Shown piece by piece: positions 16,937 through 24,650 of a stretch of 64,000 bases of DNA. The stretch's first letter is position 1. Each line of letters starts with the position of its first letter. The stretch is from Victivallis sp. Marseille-Q1083. Its GTDB lineage: Bacteria; Verrucomicrobiota; Lentisphaeria; Victivallales; Victivallaceae. Below the pieces are notes generated by a model. The model searched no databases, was not told the origin of the DNA, and was given only the letters and a program-made list of their open reading frames with translations. Made by a program: the position numbers and the translations under genes. Location: assembly GCF_903645315.1 (NCBI RefSeq), contig NZ_CAHJXL010000001.1, forward strand, positions 3,565,339 through 3,629,338. The letters are read 5' to 3'.

Positions 16937-16964
16937 GGCGTAATCAGAAAATTACGCCATTTTG
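16937..16964 (+). terminator. Terminator inside the right end of the IS4 element
   Basis: GGCGTAAT (16937-16944), loop CAGAAA, ATTACGCC (16951-16958), then ATTTTG. It sits about 65 nt after the transposase stop. Confidence 0.55.
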
Positions 16965-16985
16965 AAAATTGTTAGGACAGGTGTG

Positions 16986-16994
16986 ACATTCTCA
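16986..16994 (+). repeat. Right copy of 9-bp target duplication
   Basis: ACATTCTCA immediately follows the right inverted repeat of the IS4-type element and matches 15608-15616 exactly. Confidence 0.92.
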
Positions 16995-17236
16995 ATGAGT
17001 TTTATCAGATTGCATTCCGCAAAAAATCTATGATTCCATCGAAATGCTACAGAAAGATCTCGACGAGTGGATACTGGATTACAATCAGCAGCGCCCTCAT
17101 AGTGGAAAATATTGTTACGGAAAAACTCCAATGCAAACATTCCTGGATTCTGTACCGCTTGTAAAAGAGAAGATGTTACAGTATAGTAATCAGCCGTCGG
17201 AGCAATAGAAAATATGACAAATCGTCAGATAAGGTC

Positions 17237-17584
17237 GTGACTTCTACAACTAATATGGGTAATTATGGTGGCGCAAACTGGGGAACTAGTCAACAGCCTT
17301 TACCTATTGTTGCTCATTCTTTATCTAAAGAAACAGGTTTCTATCCGTTATTCCGTGTTCCTACCAAGATTGAATATGCCAGTTTCTTATACGACTTTGA
17401 TTTAGAGACAATTCGTTGCTCTAAAGCGGAATTGCCTCTGGAGAGTCTAGCGCATCTGCGTTGGATTGGAAATGCTTGGTTTGTAGAGGGAGCTGAGCTT
17501 GGACCGTTTGGCCAAGCGTACCGAGCGATTGGTACTCCTGCATTTCTTATCTTTGCCGGAATATCTGCTATTTTTGGAGATTGA
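17237..17584 (+). CDS. AT-rich orphan gene, probably 5'-truncated by the IS481 element
   Basis: A frame of up to 115 residues (MGNYGGANWGTSQQPLP onward) with a hydrophobic C-terminus (GTPAFLIFAGISAIFGD). It remains open upstream into the IS481 end, and the GTG at 17237 has no clear ribosome site. The visible part is therefore likely the C-terminal piece of a larger gene. Base composition is far more AT-rich than the flanking genome, suggesting foreign origin. It could be the tail of an effector or surface protein; no family was recognised. Confidence 0.45.
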   Translation: MTSTTNMGNYGGANWGTSQQPLPIVAHSLSKETGFYPLFRVPTKIEYASFLYDFDLETIRCSKAELPLESLAHLRWIGNAWFVEGAELGPFGQAYRAIGTPAFLIFAGISAIFGD

Positions 17585-17656
17585 TTTATATATTTTATTG
17601 GGTCCTCTATTTTCTTAACTAGTTTTTATTACATCTTAAGTGATGAGAGAAGTAAA

Positions 17657-18049
17657 ATGAAATTTTTAGTAATGATTTTACTGTTATTCACAGTTGGTTG
17701 TAGAGCTCTTATTCGTGAGTATGAATTTGATTTGATCGATAATTCCGCACAAGGAAAATCTTCGCAGTTATATTCTTCTTTGGAGGGATTTGCCCAAAAA
17801 TACGAAATACCAAAATATGAAGTTCAGAAAGGAAGTGGTGACAATATTACTTATCTCTGGTATGGATATGGTAGAGGAATATCTTTGTTTTATATTCCCC
17901 ATAAGAATGAAATTATTTTAAGATTTAATGATGTAGACCAACCAGCGGAAGATAGTATTTTTAAGGATTTTCAGATTCGCTTGCATGAAATGGGAATTTA
18001 CTCTACAATAAAATTTATAGTATGGCGTGAACCATGGTTCCAATTTTAA
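17657..18049 (+). CDS. Small AT-rich predicted lipoprotein
   Basis: 130 residues. MKFLVMILLLFTVGCRAL gives a short signal peptide with a possible lipobox (TVGC, Cys at about 15). The mature part is acidic to neutral with alternating beta-like segments and no recognised domain. An AGAAGT ribosome site precedes the ATG. It follows the orphan at 17237 by 72 nt and shares its low GC content, so the two probably arrived together. Pairing of a truncated gene with a small lipoprotein resembles effector-immunity arrangements, but nothing in the sequence proves this. Confidence 0.55.
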   Translation: MKFLVMILLLFTVGCRALIREYEFDLIDNSAQGKSSQLYSSLEGFAQKYEIPKYEVQKGSGDNITYLWYGYGRGISLFYIPHKNEIILRFNDVDQPAEDSIFKDFQIRLHEMGIYSTIKFIVWREPWFQF

Positions 18050-18180
18050 GATTTTCTTATGGGATAATCCTGAATATGGATAAATATAACTGAGGTAGAT
18101 AAGGAATTGTTCAATGTGGATAACAGTGCAAATAATAGTATAGATTCGGCAATTAGCATACGTGCATGTATATTATCATC

Positions 18181-19071
18181 ATGGAAACTCAAGATGCACG
18201 AAAACTCGATAAGGTCGCTCTTGAAGAGCGGCGCAAGCAGGCCGTGAGATTGTATCAAAGCGGCAAGTGTAATAAATTGTACGGAAATCGGAAAAATCGT
18301 TGGAGCGCACCGCAATACGGTGGGCAAGTGGATAAGCAGGTGGAAAAAAAGCGGCACGGTTGCACGTCAAGATTTCGTTTGGAATCGAAATACCAGTCCG
18401 AACCTTGGGGGAGTACTTGAAACGCTGGGGATTTGCGCCGCAAAAACCAGTTAAGAAAGCTTATCAGCGCAATGAGGCGCACGTTCAAAAATGGCTGATT
18501 GAGGAGTATCCCCGAATCAAAAAGCTGGCAAAATCAGAAGACGCGGATATCTTTTGGGGGGATGAAACAGGAATTCGCAATGACGAGGCCAAGGGCCGCA
18601 GTTATGCGCCGAAAGGCAACCCCCCGGTACAAGCAGTCAATCCGGTACGCGAAAAAGTTAATATGATCAGCGCGATTACCAACCAGGGGAAAACTCATTT
18701 CATGTTTTACAGCGAAACGATGACGGTTCAACTTCTGATCCAATTTATGGAACGTCTGATTCATCAAAATGAGCGGAAAGTGTATTTGATTCTGGATAAC
18801 CTGCGGGTTCACCACAGCAAAACGTTGACTGGTTTTCTGCAGGAAAACGCGGCTTTCATCAAGTTATTTTTCTTGCCGAGCTACAGTCCCGACCTGAACC
18901 CGGATGAATATCTCAACCGCGACTTGAAAATCAAATCTGAGCAACAAGCCCTTGGGGCGTGCCAAAGGAAAAATAACCGAACATGCCAAGCAACATATGG
19001 AAATGATAGCTAAACAGCCGGAACGAATCAAGAAATTATTCCATTCCAAGACTGTTTTATATGCAAGTTAG
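18181..19071 (+). pseudogene. IS630-family transposase, multiply broken
   Basis: It starts METQDARKLDKVALEERRKQ, the typical IS630 N-terminus. A frameshift near 18280 moves the helix-turn-helix (IVGAHRNTVGKWISRWKKSG) into another frame. About 60 residues between the HTH and VKISFGIEIPVRTLGEYL appear deleted. The catalytic part (18363 on) is long and clear: DIFWGDETGIRND, KVYLILDNLRVHHSK, PSYSPDLNPDEYLN. A last shift near 18950 separates the tail RAKGKITEHAKQHMEMIAKQ, which ends at TAG 19071. Non-functional. Confidence 0.85.
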
Positions 19072-19082
19072 TTAGTTGCCGG

Positions 19083-19226
19083 TACAATAACATTTTGAGC
19101 ACAAAAATATGTAATCGTCGTGTTCCAGCCAAACATCGACACGGGTTCCGTCTTCCGACAGCTTTACCTGCACGACCTCCACGGTTTGGACAGATTCAGC
19201 AGCTTTTGATAAAAGTCTTCTACCAT
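19083..19226 (-). pseudogene. ISL3-family transposase N-terminal fragment
   Basis: The minus strand begins MVEDFYQKLLNLSKPW. After a 1-nt frameshift it continues TVEVVQVKLSEDGTRVDVWL, then EHDDYIFLCSKC. That is the N-terminal zinc-binding region of ISL3-type transposases. The reading breaks off at 19083, close to the IS630 end at 19071, which suggests one element truncated the other. Confidence 0.65.
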
Positions 19227-19330
19227 ATGAGTGTTGTGAATTTTTACCCACAAAAATTCCCGAAGCGCCTCTTTTGATCTATTTTGATCTATTTAAAAAG
19301 GTAAAAAAATACTATTTTCCTTCAAGACAG

Positions 19331-19359
19331 TTGACTTTTTTTTGGGGTTTTGCTATAAT
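19331..19359 (+). promoter_or_regulatory. Sigma70-type promoter of the glycan-locus regulator
   Basis: TTGACT (19331-19336), 17-nt spacer rich in T, TATAAT (19354-19359). Predicted transcription start about 19366, only 13 nt before the preferred ATG at 19379. This is the best promoter match in the window. Confidence 0.72.
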
Positions 19360-19378
19360 TAAAAACATGGAGAAGGAT

Positions 19379-20485
19379 ATGATACAGCTAAAGAAAAAGA
19401 CAAAATCGCAACAGATCATTGAGACTTTTCTGGATGCCATGAATGCAGGTGTTCTGGTGCCGGGCTCCCGGATTGAAAGTGTCCGGGAAATCGGTGCCAG
19501 ATTTGATGCCAGTCTTTCGGTAGTCAATAATGCGTTGAATTATCTGGAACAGCAAGGGCGTATTATTCGGCGCCCGCGTTCTGGAGTGTTCGTTAAAGCG
19601 CCCGATCATACCAGAGAGCTATTGAATGATTCTGTTCTGGTTTGTATGCCGTTGGAGGGACACGTCTGGGGGACGTTGTTCAGTCTGATCGTACGTGCGC
19701 TTAACCAGCGCGGATTGAGTGCTATCACAGTGCACAGTGATATGTTGATGACCCGGGAGCCCACAGCGGAGTTGTCACTGCATATTCACGAACTAATTCA
19801 TGATCGTTTGCGCGGAGCCATTGTCATGGGATGCGACTATTGGAAAAATCCGTTTCTGAGTGATTATTCGCGGAATAAAATTGTCTTTATTTTTGAGTTG
19901 GACTATCCAGAAATCTGCGGAAACGGTGTCTTGGTGGATTATGAAGCCGCTTATCATGCGATGACCACCCATCTGATTGAAACTGGACGGCGCCGGATTG
20001 CTTTTATGGTTCCTCCGGAAGCTATGCGCGAGGGACAGCGGCGGATGGTGCACTTCAATCAGATGTGTAATGGTTACGAGCGAGCTCTGAGAGAACATGA
20101 TTTGACCGGAAACTGTCGGTACCTGACAGAATTTGATGGTAATGATCTGCGTAGCATTCGAGCGTATCTGGCCGATATTATGAATTCATCTTTGCCGCCA
20201 GATGCGATCATGTGCTATATGGATGCGATTGCGATGCGGATCATCAAGGCGGCCCATCATCTGAAAATAGCCGTTCCGCGAGAGCTTGCCGTGACTGGTT
20301 TTTACCATACTCCGTGGGCTGACTTTGCTCCGTTGCCGTTAACGACCGCCCGCTTTGATCTGGACGCCATGGCTAAAAAAGCGGTGGAGATTCTGCTGAC
20401 CGAGCAAGAAGTCCCTCAAATCATTTATGTGAAACCGGAATTGCGGCTTGAAGCCTCTTCCGTTGCCCTTGATACCAATAAATAA
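19379..20485 (+). CDS. GntR-type HTH regulator with LacI-like sugar-binding domain
   Basis: 368 residues. The N-terminal winged helix is GntR-like (QQIIETFLDAMNAGVLVPGS, RIESVREIGARFDASLSVVN, LEQQGRIIRRPRSGVFV). The rest is a periplasmic-binding-protein-like sensor fold as in LacI and AraR (Firmicutes) regulators, with DAIMCYMDAIAMRIIKAAH and PRELAVTGFYHTP. The ligand is probably a sugar from the downstream locus. The ATG at 19379 is preferred: GGAGAAGG lies 3 to 6 nt before it, and the ATG at 19367 would sit on the first base or two of the mRNA. It heads a run of 11 plus-strand genes. Confidence 0.85.
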   Translation: MIQLKKKTKSQQIIETFLDAMNAGVLVPGSRIESVREIGARFDASLSVVNNALNYLEQQGRIIRRPRSGVFVKAPDHTRELLNDSVLVCMPLEGHVWGTLFSLIVRALNQRGLSAITVHSDMLMTREPTAELSLHIHELIHDRLRGAIVMGCDYWKNPFLSDYSRNKIVFIFELDYPEICGNGVLVDYEAAYHAMTTHLIETGRRRIAFMVPPEAMREGQRRMVHFNQMCNGYERALREHDLTGNCRYLTEFDGNDLRSIRAYLADIMNSSLPPDAIMCYMDAIAMRIIKAAHHLKIAVPRELAVTGFYHTPWADFAPLPLTTARFDLDAMAKKAVEILLTEQEVPQIIYVKPELRLEASSVALDTNK

Positions 20486-20521
20486 CCCCTGTCAAAGAAA
20501 CAAGAAAGGAAGGAAAAACAA

Positions 20522-21253
20522 ATGAACCGAAAATTCACGCTTATCGAGCTCTTGGTTGTCATAGCAATCATAGCCATCCTTGCTAGCATGTTATTGCCGG
20601 CATTAAACAGGGCTCGAAGTAAAGCTCAGGAGATTTATTGTGTCAATAACCTGAAGCAAATCGGGTTAGGGTTTGCTTTTTATCAGAATGACTATGATGA
20701 TTATTCGTTGCCATGGGTTGCTGCAGTTCCCAATGTGGCATATTACTGCTACTTTCCAGCCACGCTGAATCAATTATACAGCGTTCCTCGCAAGGTATTA
20801 CAGTGTCCGGCGGAAGGTAATGCCAGCTCCACGGATCCCTTTCCGATTGACGACGCTGTGCTGGGGTCTTATGGTTACGGTATGAATGTTGACAGTATGG
20901 GATTGGGACCGGCTGAAGACACCAGAACCCGTCAGGTGTCGTCGATGATGTCACAAGGATGGTCAACGGACAGTGTGGTGATGGTTGACACAATTACTAC
21001 CAAAAAGCATATTTACTGTAGCATGATGTGGAGCACTACTGGTGTATTTCCGTTGGTGCCGGACAACGGGTGGGTGCAGGTCAATGCTCAGAGGCACGGC
21101 ATGCGCGCCAATACTTTGCATCTGGATGGCCATGTACAAAGCAATGCGGCACAGGCGTTGGCAAAAAACGAGAAGAATGATAGTTCAAATATGGAAAACC
21201 GCTTCTGGTATCCGAAAATCAACAATCCAACTAATACCCCGACTTGGTATTGA
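20522..21253 (+). CDS. Pseudopilin with H-X9-DG motif
   Basis: 243 residues beginning [20 protein letters not shown], cut by prepilin peptidase after the leader. [20 protein letters not shown] follows, and the C-terminal [15 protein letters not shown] gives the full H-X9-DG signature. AAGGAAGG precedes the ATG. It lies 36 nt after the regulator, so both are likely one transcript. It is the second regulator-pseudopilin pair in the window (compare 5306-7198). Its role in glycan handling is inferred only from position. Confidence 0.88.
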   Translation: MNRKFTLIELLVVIAIIAILASMLLPALNRARSKAQEIYCVNNLKQIGLGFAFYQNDYDDYSLPWVAAVPNVAYYCYFPATLNQLYSVPRKVLQCPAEGNASSTDPFPIDDAVLGSYGYGMNVDSMGLGPAEDTRTRQVSSMMSQGWSTDSVVMVDTITTKKHIYCSMMWSTTGVFPLVPDNGWVQVNAQRHGMRANTLHLDGHVQSNAAQALAKNEKNDSSNMENRFWYPKINNPTNTPTWY

Positions 21254-21489
21254 TGGCATTGGCGTGCTGATTCAATAATAAATAGGTTTTGTCCCAAATT
21301 TTGTGAAAGAATGGATGGCATGGCAATGAGCGTTGATTTTCACTGACTCATAGTAGTCGCACGAAATTCTATTTTTCAAGTTCACAAGGATTTTTCCTCG
21401 TTTCTTCCTTAAGGCATAGAAAATTCACGGCTCGAAATGCTCTTTATCTTCACAAAATTTTGGACAATAACAATAAATAAGGAACAACC

Positions 21490-22260
21490 ATGGAGTTAAC
21501 GTTCAATTTTGCCTTGCTCGCGGTGATGCTCTGCACTTTCATCGTTATCCATATCTGCAAGAAAAGGGAAAAAACATTGCACCATGCATCTCTGTATGCA
21601 ATTCTGGCCCTGTTGGTACTGCTGGTGAGTTGCGGTTTATTTCTATGGCTCAATTTTTTGCGTGCCATCGTCACCGATGCCGGGAGTATAGCACTGGAAC
21701 GTGCCGAGATGCAATGGTACGCTCAGGGGTGGCGTATGGCCCGGATACTCACGGAATTTCACAGTGACGATCTGAATAATACTGCCTCCATTCTGGTACT
21801 TCATGGCGGCATGGCGAACCAGAAGAGTCGGTTGGATGCCTTTGTTGCCGCCATGACCGCGAATGGAGTGCCGCAAAGTGCTATAGAACTTCATGTGGTG
21901 CCGGTTTCCGGGCCTCGAGCTGGCATTGCTCCTGCAGAGAGTTTGGTGACGACCAATGATTTAAAAAAGGCTATGAGTCATTTTTCCGGTCCCGTCGTGA
22001 TTTCTCTATTGGGGGTTCCTTCCGATGCCGCGGCCAATCGTTTTGACTTCACCAAACGCGGCCGTCAGCTTTTTGTGGCTGGCGGCGATGTTACCAATTA
22101 TACGTCAGAAGTTTTGCAGATGGTTCAAAACGGCAAAGTCGATGCTCTCGTTCAAACGCGCCTTGATGCGCCACAATTTGGAGAAACGTATTCTCGAGAT
22201 CCGGAGCGGGCGTTCAACCAATTCTATACTCTGGTCACTTCTACCGCCAAGACTCCGTAA
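21490..22260 (+). CDS. Unknown membrane-anchored protein of a glycan-locus family
   Basis: 256 residues. Two N-terminal membrane segments (about 6-22 and 36-57) are followed by a soluble domain with SILVLHGGMANQKSRLDAFV, GPVVISLLGVPSDAA, RQLFVAGGDVTNYTSEVLQM and a C-terminal SRDPERAFNQFYTLV. No named family was recognised. A decayed relative of its last ~80 residues lies at 28144-28392, so the family is recurrent here. A 236-nt AT-rich gap separates it from the pseudopilin. The alternating GPVVISLLG / GKVDALVQT pattern suggests an alpha/beta fold that may bind sugar outside the membrane; this is speculation. Confidence 0.7.
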   Translation: MELTFNFALLAVMLCTFIVIHICKKREKTLHHASLYAILALLVLLVSCGLFLWLNFLRAIVTDAGSIALERAEMQWYAQGWRMARILTEFHSDDLNNTASILVLHGGMANQKSRLDAFVAAMTANGVPQSAIELHVVPVSGPRAGIAPAESLVTTNDLKKAMSHFSGPVVISLLGVPSDAAANRFDFTKRGRQLFVAGGDVTNYTSEVLQMVQNGKVDALVQTRLDAPQFGETYSRDPERAFNQFYTLVTSTAKTP

Positions 22261-22390
22261 GCGGTTATCAAATCACATCAGATTCTGTCCTTTTTTTGTT
22301 TAGAGCCAATTTCAAAAAAATTGGCTCAGTACCATAAATTAAAAAAATAAATTAACGAACGTCAGATATCATAATACAAGGAACTATGAT

Positions 22391-24517
22391 ATGAATTTTT
22401 CTGTAAGCATTTTGGCTGCATATTGTTGCTGTATTACTTCGCTGATTACGGCGGCACCGGTGGAATTGAGCAATGACCGTTTCCGAATCGAATTGGCAGG
22501 AGAGGAACATGGCATGGGCGTTCGGCAACTGGAAGACTGTAGCCGCGGTACCATTTTCTGGAAAACATCGGTCCAAAATCCATTGCTCTGGCGTATCCAC
22601 TTGTCCGAAGCCGGTTCGGATCAGACCGTGTTATCCCGCGACAACCGTGATGCGTCCGAGTGTCGGATCATAGAACAGACTCCCGATTATTTGCGGATTC
22701 GCTGGAGCGGTTTTGCTGGACTGCGAGATGCTGAAGCTTTAACCGTGGATTTGCAAATTTCACTTGATGCCGCCGGTCGCTCGAGCTGGGAGCTGGTACC
22801 TGAACTGAATGATGATCGCTATACTTTCACTGGTATGGTTTTCCCATGTGTAGAGAATGTCATTGATCCGACCAAAGAAAAAATTCTGTTTCCGGTCGGC
22901 AATAACGGTAGCCGAATAGTCAACTTCTCATTGAAAGGGCTTTACCCTTCGTTCGAGGCGCAATTGCAGTTCTTCGGGTTCCTGCAGGAGCAGGGAGCAC
23001 TCTATATGGGACTGCATGATCCTGAAGCTTCAATAAAAAGCTTTGAACTTTCGGATCAATTGGAATTGTCAGTATTTAATTACAGCATGAACACCTCAAT
23101 TGCCGGACAATCGAGAACTCCTTCTTATCCAGTGATAATGGCACCGGCAGCGTCATCATGGGAGTGTTGTGCTCTCTATCGCGATTGGGCAGAAGATCAG
23201 CAATGGACGTCACGCGGCAAACATAATGAACGTAAAGACCTCCCGCCTCGTTCAGAAGAAATCGGTTTGTGGCTGAATCTTGACGATGATCCGGAAAAAA
23301 CAACCCGTGAAGCTCTCTCGGAAGCGCCTTTGCAAAAAGATCCATGTGCTGTTCACTGGTATCATTGGAATAAACGGAAATTCGATCGTGAATATCCGGA
23401 AATGTTTCCGGCGAAAGAGGGGTTCCGAGAAGCAGTACAAGCCATGCGTAACGCCGGAATGTTCGTGTTTCCCTATATGAATGGGCGTTTGTGGGATACG
23501 ACTTCAGACAATTTTGAATCTGTACGGCATGAAGCTTGTTCCCAGCTGGATGGAACACTCATTGCAGAGAATTACGGGAGCGGCGCTTGGCTTGCGGTCA
23601 TGTGTCCAACTTCAGCAACCTATGCTCGAAAACTATACGATAACGTTGCCACTGCGATCAATGAATATGGCCTTAATGGCATCTATCTCGACCAGATTGC
23701 TTCATGCGCTCCGGTACGGTGTTGTAACCCCGACCATGGGCATCCGATCAGTGGTGGTGGCTGGTGGCAGCAAAACTATCGTTCTCTCATGAAACCAATT
23801 ATCGACGATTTCGGGAGTAAGGCAGTTTTTCTTACGGAAAATGGCGCGGAACCCTACATCGACAGCTTTAATACATTTTTACTATGGGTGCAGGTTTACA
23901 CCGACGATTTCCCATCTCTGATTGCAGTCTACAACCAGTATGCCTGGTATATGTGTTCCATGGTGGTGCCGGAGGATGATTTACAATCTTTTGCAGGCCT
24001 GATAAGCCGTTGTCTGCTGTGGAATATACAGCCGGGCTGGCTGAACTGGCTGCACGGTACTGACACTGATCTTTCTGAAGTTCCAGATGCAGCAATCAAG
24101 CGTGACTATATCGACCGGGTACTGCAATTGCGTCATGCTGCTGCAGAAGTCGTTCGGGATGGAATTCCGTTTGGAGATGTTATCTTCACGCCGGCTGCTG
24201 AACTCATCACGTTGCGTTATCATCGTAATACTAATTACGGACGAGTACCGGTTACCCCCGGGGAGTTTCCGTCGTATTATGGAACTTGGTGGCAGGCGGA
24301 GAAAGGAGACAAATGGGTGGCGCTCCTGGCTGAATTATCCGGTCATGAACAATCTTCCGCTTTTGTTGCTCTCCCGCCGGGCTTTGAAAAGGATGCGGCA
24401 GGGAAAGCGGTCTACAGAATCTTTGAAGATGGTCGGAAAGAGCAAGTGGAAATTGAAAATGGGGTTATTCCGGTCAAATTTGTTCCCTTTGACCTGCAAT
24501 GTTACATCATAGAATGA
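22391..24517 (+). CDS. Secreted glycoside-hydrolase-like protein, DUF6259 type
   Basis: 708 residues with a signal peptide (MNFSVSILAAYCCCITSLITAA). A beta-rich N-terminal region to about 290 is followed by a TIM-barrel-like part: EIGLWLNLDDDP, CAVHWYHWNKRKFDREYPEM, GMFVFPYMNGRLWD, GLNGIYLDQIASCAP and AVFLTENGAEPYID. This order fits DUF6259 proteins related to retaining alpha-glycosidases (GH-D/GH101-like clans). The Asp of GIYLDQ and the Glu of LTENGAE are candidate catalytic residues. The C-terminus ends GVIPVKFVPFDLQCYIIE, a phrase that recurs as a relic at 30722-30805. Substrate unknown. Confidence 0.7.
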   Translation: MNFSVSILAAYCCCITSLITAAPVELSNDRFRIELAGEEHGMGVRQLEDCSRGTIFWKTSVQNPLLWRIHLSEAGSDQTVLSRDNRDASECRIIEQTPDYLRIRWSGFAGLRDAEALTVDLQISLDAAGRSSWELVPELNDDRYTFTGMVFPCVENVIDPTKEKILFPVGNNGSRIVNFSLKGLYPSFEAQLQFFGFLQEQGALYMGLHDPEASIKSFELSDQLELSVFNYSMNTSIAGQSRTPSYPVIMAPAASSWECCALYRDWAEDQQWTSRGKHNERKDLPPRSEEIGLWLNLDDDPEKTTREALSEAPLQKDPCAVHWYHWNKRKFDREYPEMFPAKEGFREAVQAMRNAGMFVFPYMNGRLWDTTSDNFESVRHEACSQLDGTLIAENYGSGAWLAVMCPTSATYARKLYDNVATAINEYGLNGIYLDQIASCAPVRCCNPDHGHPISGGGWWQQNYRSLMKPIIDDFGSKAVFLTENGAEPYIDSFNTFLLWVQVYTDDFPSLIAVYNQYAWYMCSMVVPEDDLQSFAGLISRCLLWNIQPGWLNWLHGTDTDLSEVPDAAIKRDYIDRVLQLRHAAAEVVRDGIPFGDVIFTPAAELITLRYHRNTNYGRVPVTPGEFPSYYGTWWQAEKGDKWVALLAELSGHEQSSAFVALPPGFEKDAAGKAVYRIFEDGRKEQVEIENGVIPVKFVPFDLQCYIIE

Positions 24518-24650
24518 ATATGATTTTCACGACGACTTCAGGCGGTTCTTTGAATTGGCAGCGACGCAACGACTATTGGCAATCTTCTCGTTCGCAGATA
24601 GATAGATCATGTTCCATCACAACAATTGGGATAATAACGGGAATTGAAAG

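Larger units (their letters stand above)
15617..16985 (+). mobile_element. IS4-type insertion sequence, complete, 1369 bp
   Basis: The left end CACGCCTGTCCTAACAA and the right end (reverse complement CACACCTGTCCTAACAA) form 17-bp terminal inverted repeats with one mismatch. The element is bounded by the 9-bp direct repeat ACATTCTCA and carries a single intact transposase gene (15716-16870). Duplication, repeats and transposase are all undamaged, so insertion was recent compared with the decay of the host IS481 gene. Confidence 0.93.
14944..17208 (+). pseudogene. IS481-type transposase, interrupted by an IS4 element and frameshifted
   Basis: The first part, to 15616, encodes the second half of the helix-turn-helix region (GQQRVANELRKEGLFISPGG) and most of the rve integrase core: LIAQDSFYVGN (first Asp), VLTDRGSEYCG (second Asp) and TNGICERFHTNIL (Glu). 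The frame stops at the IS4 insertion at 15617. It resumes at 16995 as NEFYQIAFRKK. A run of six A (one short of what is needed) then shifts the frame before YDSIEMLQKDLDEW and YNQQRPHSGKYCYGKTPMQT, ending at TAG 17208. The N-terminus is also decayed; a stop lies at 14929. The gene is therefore dead three times over. Confidence 0.88.

Noticed and set aside
18050-18180. Possible small gene or promoter between the lipoprotein and the IS630 remnant
   Set aside because: AT-rich with only short frames and no ribosome site; I see nothing definable beyond IS630 flank.
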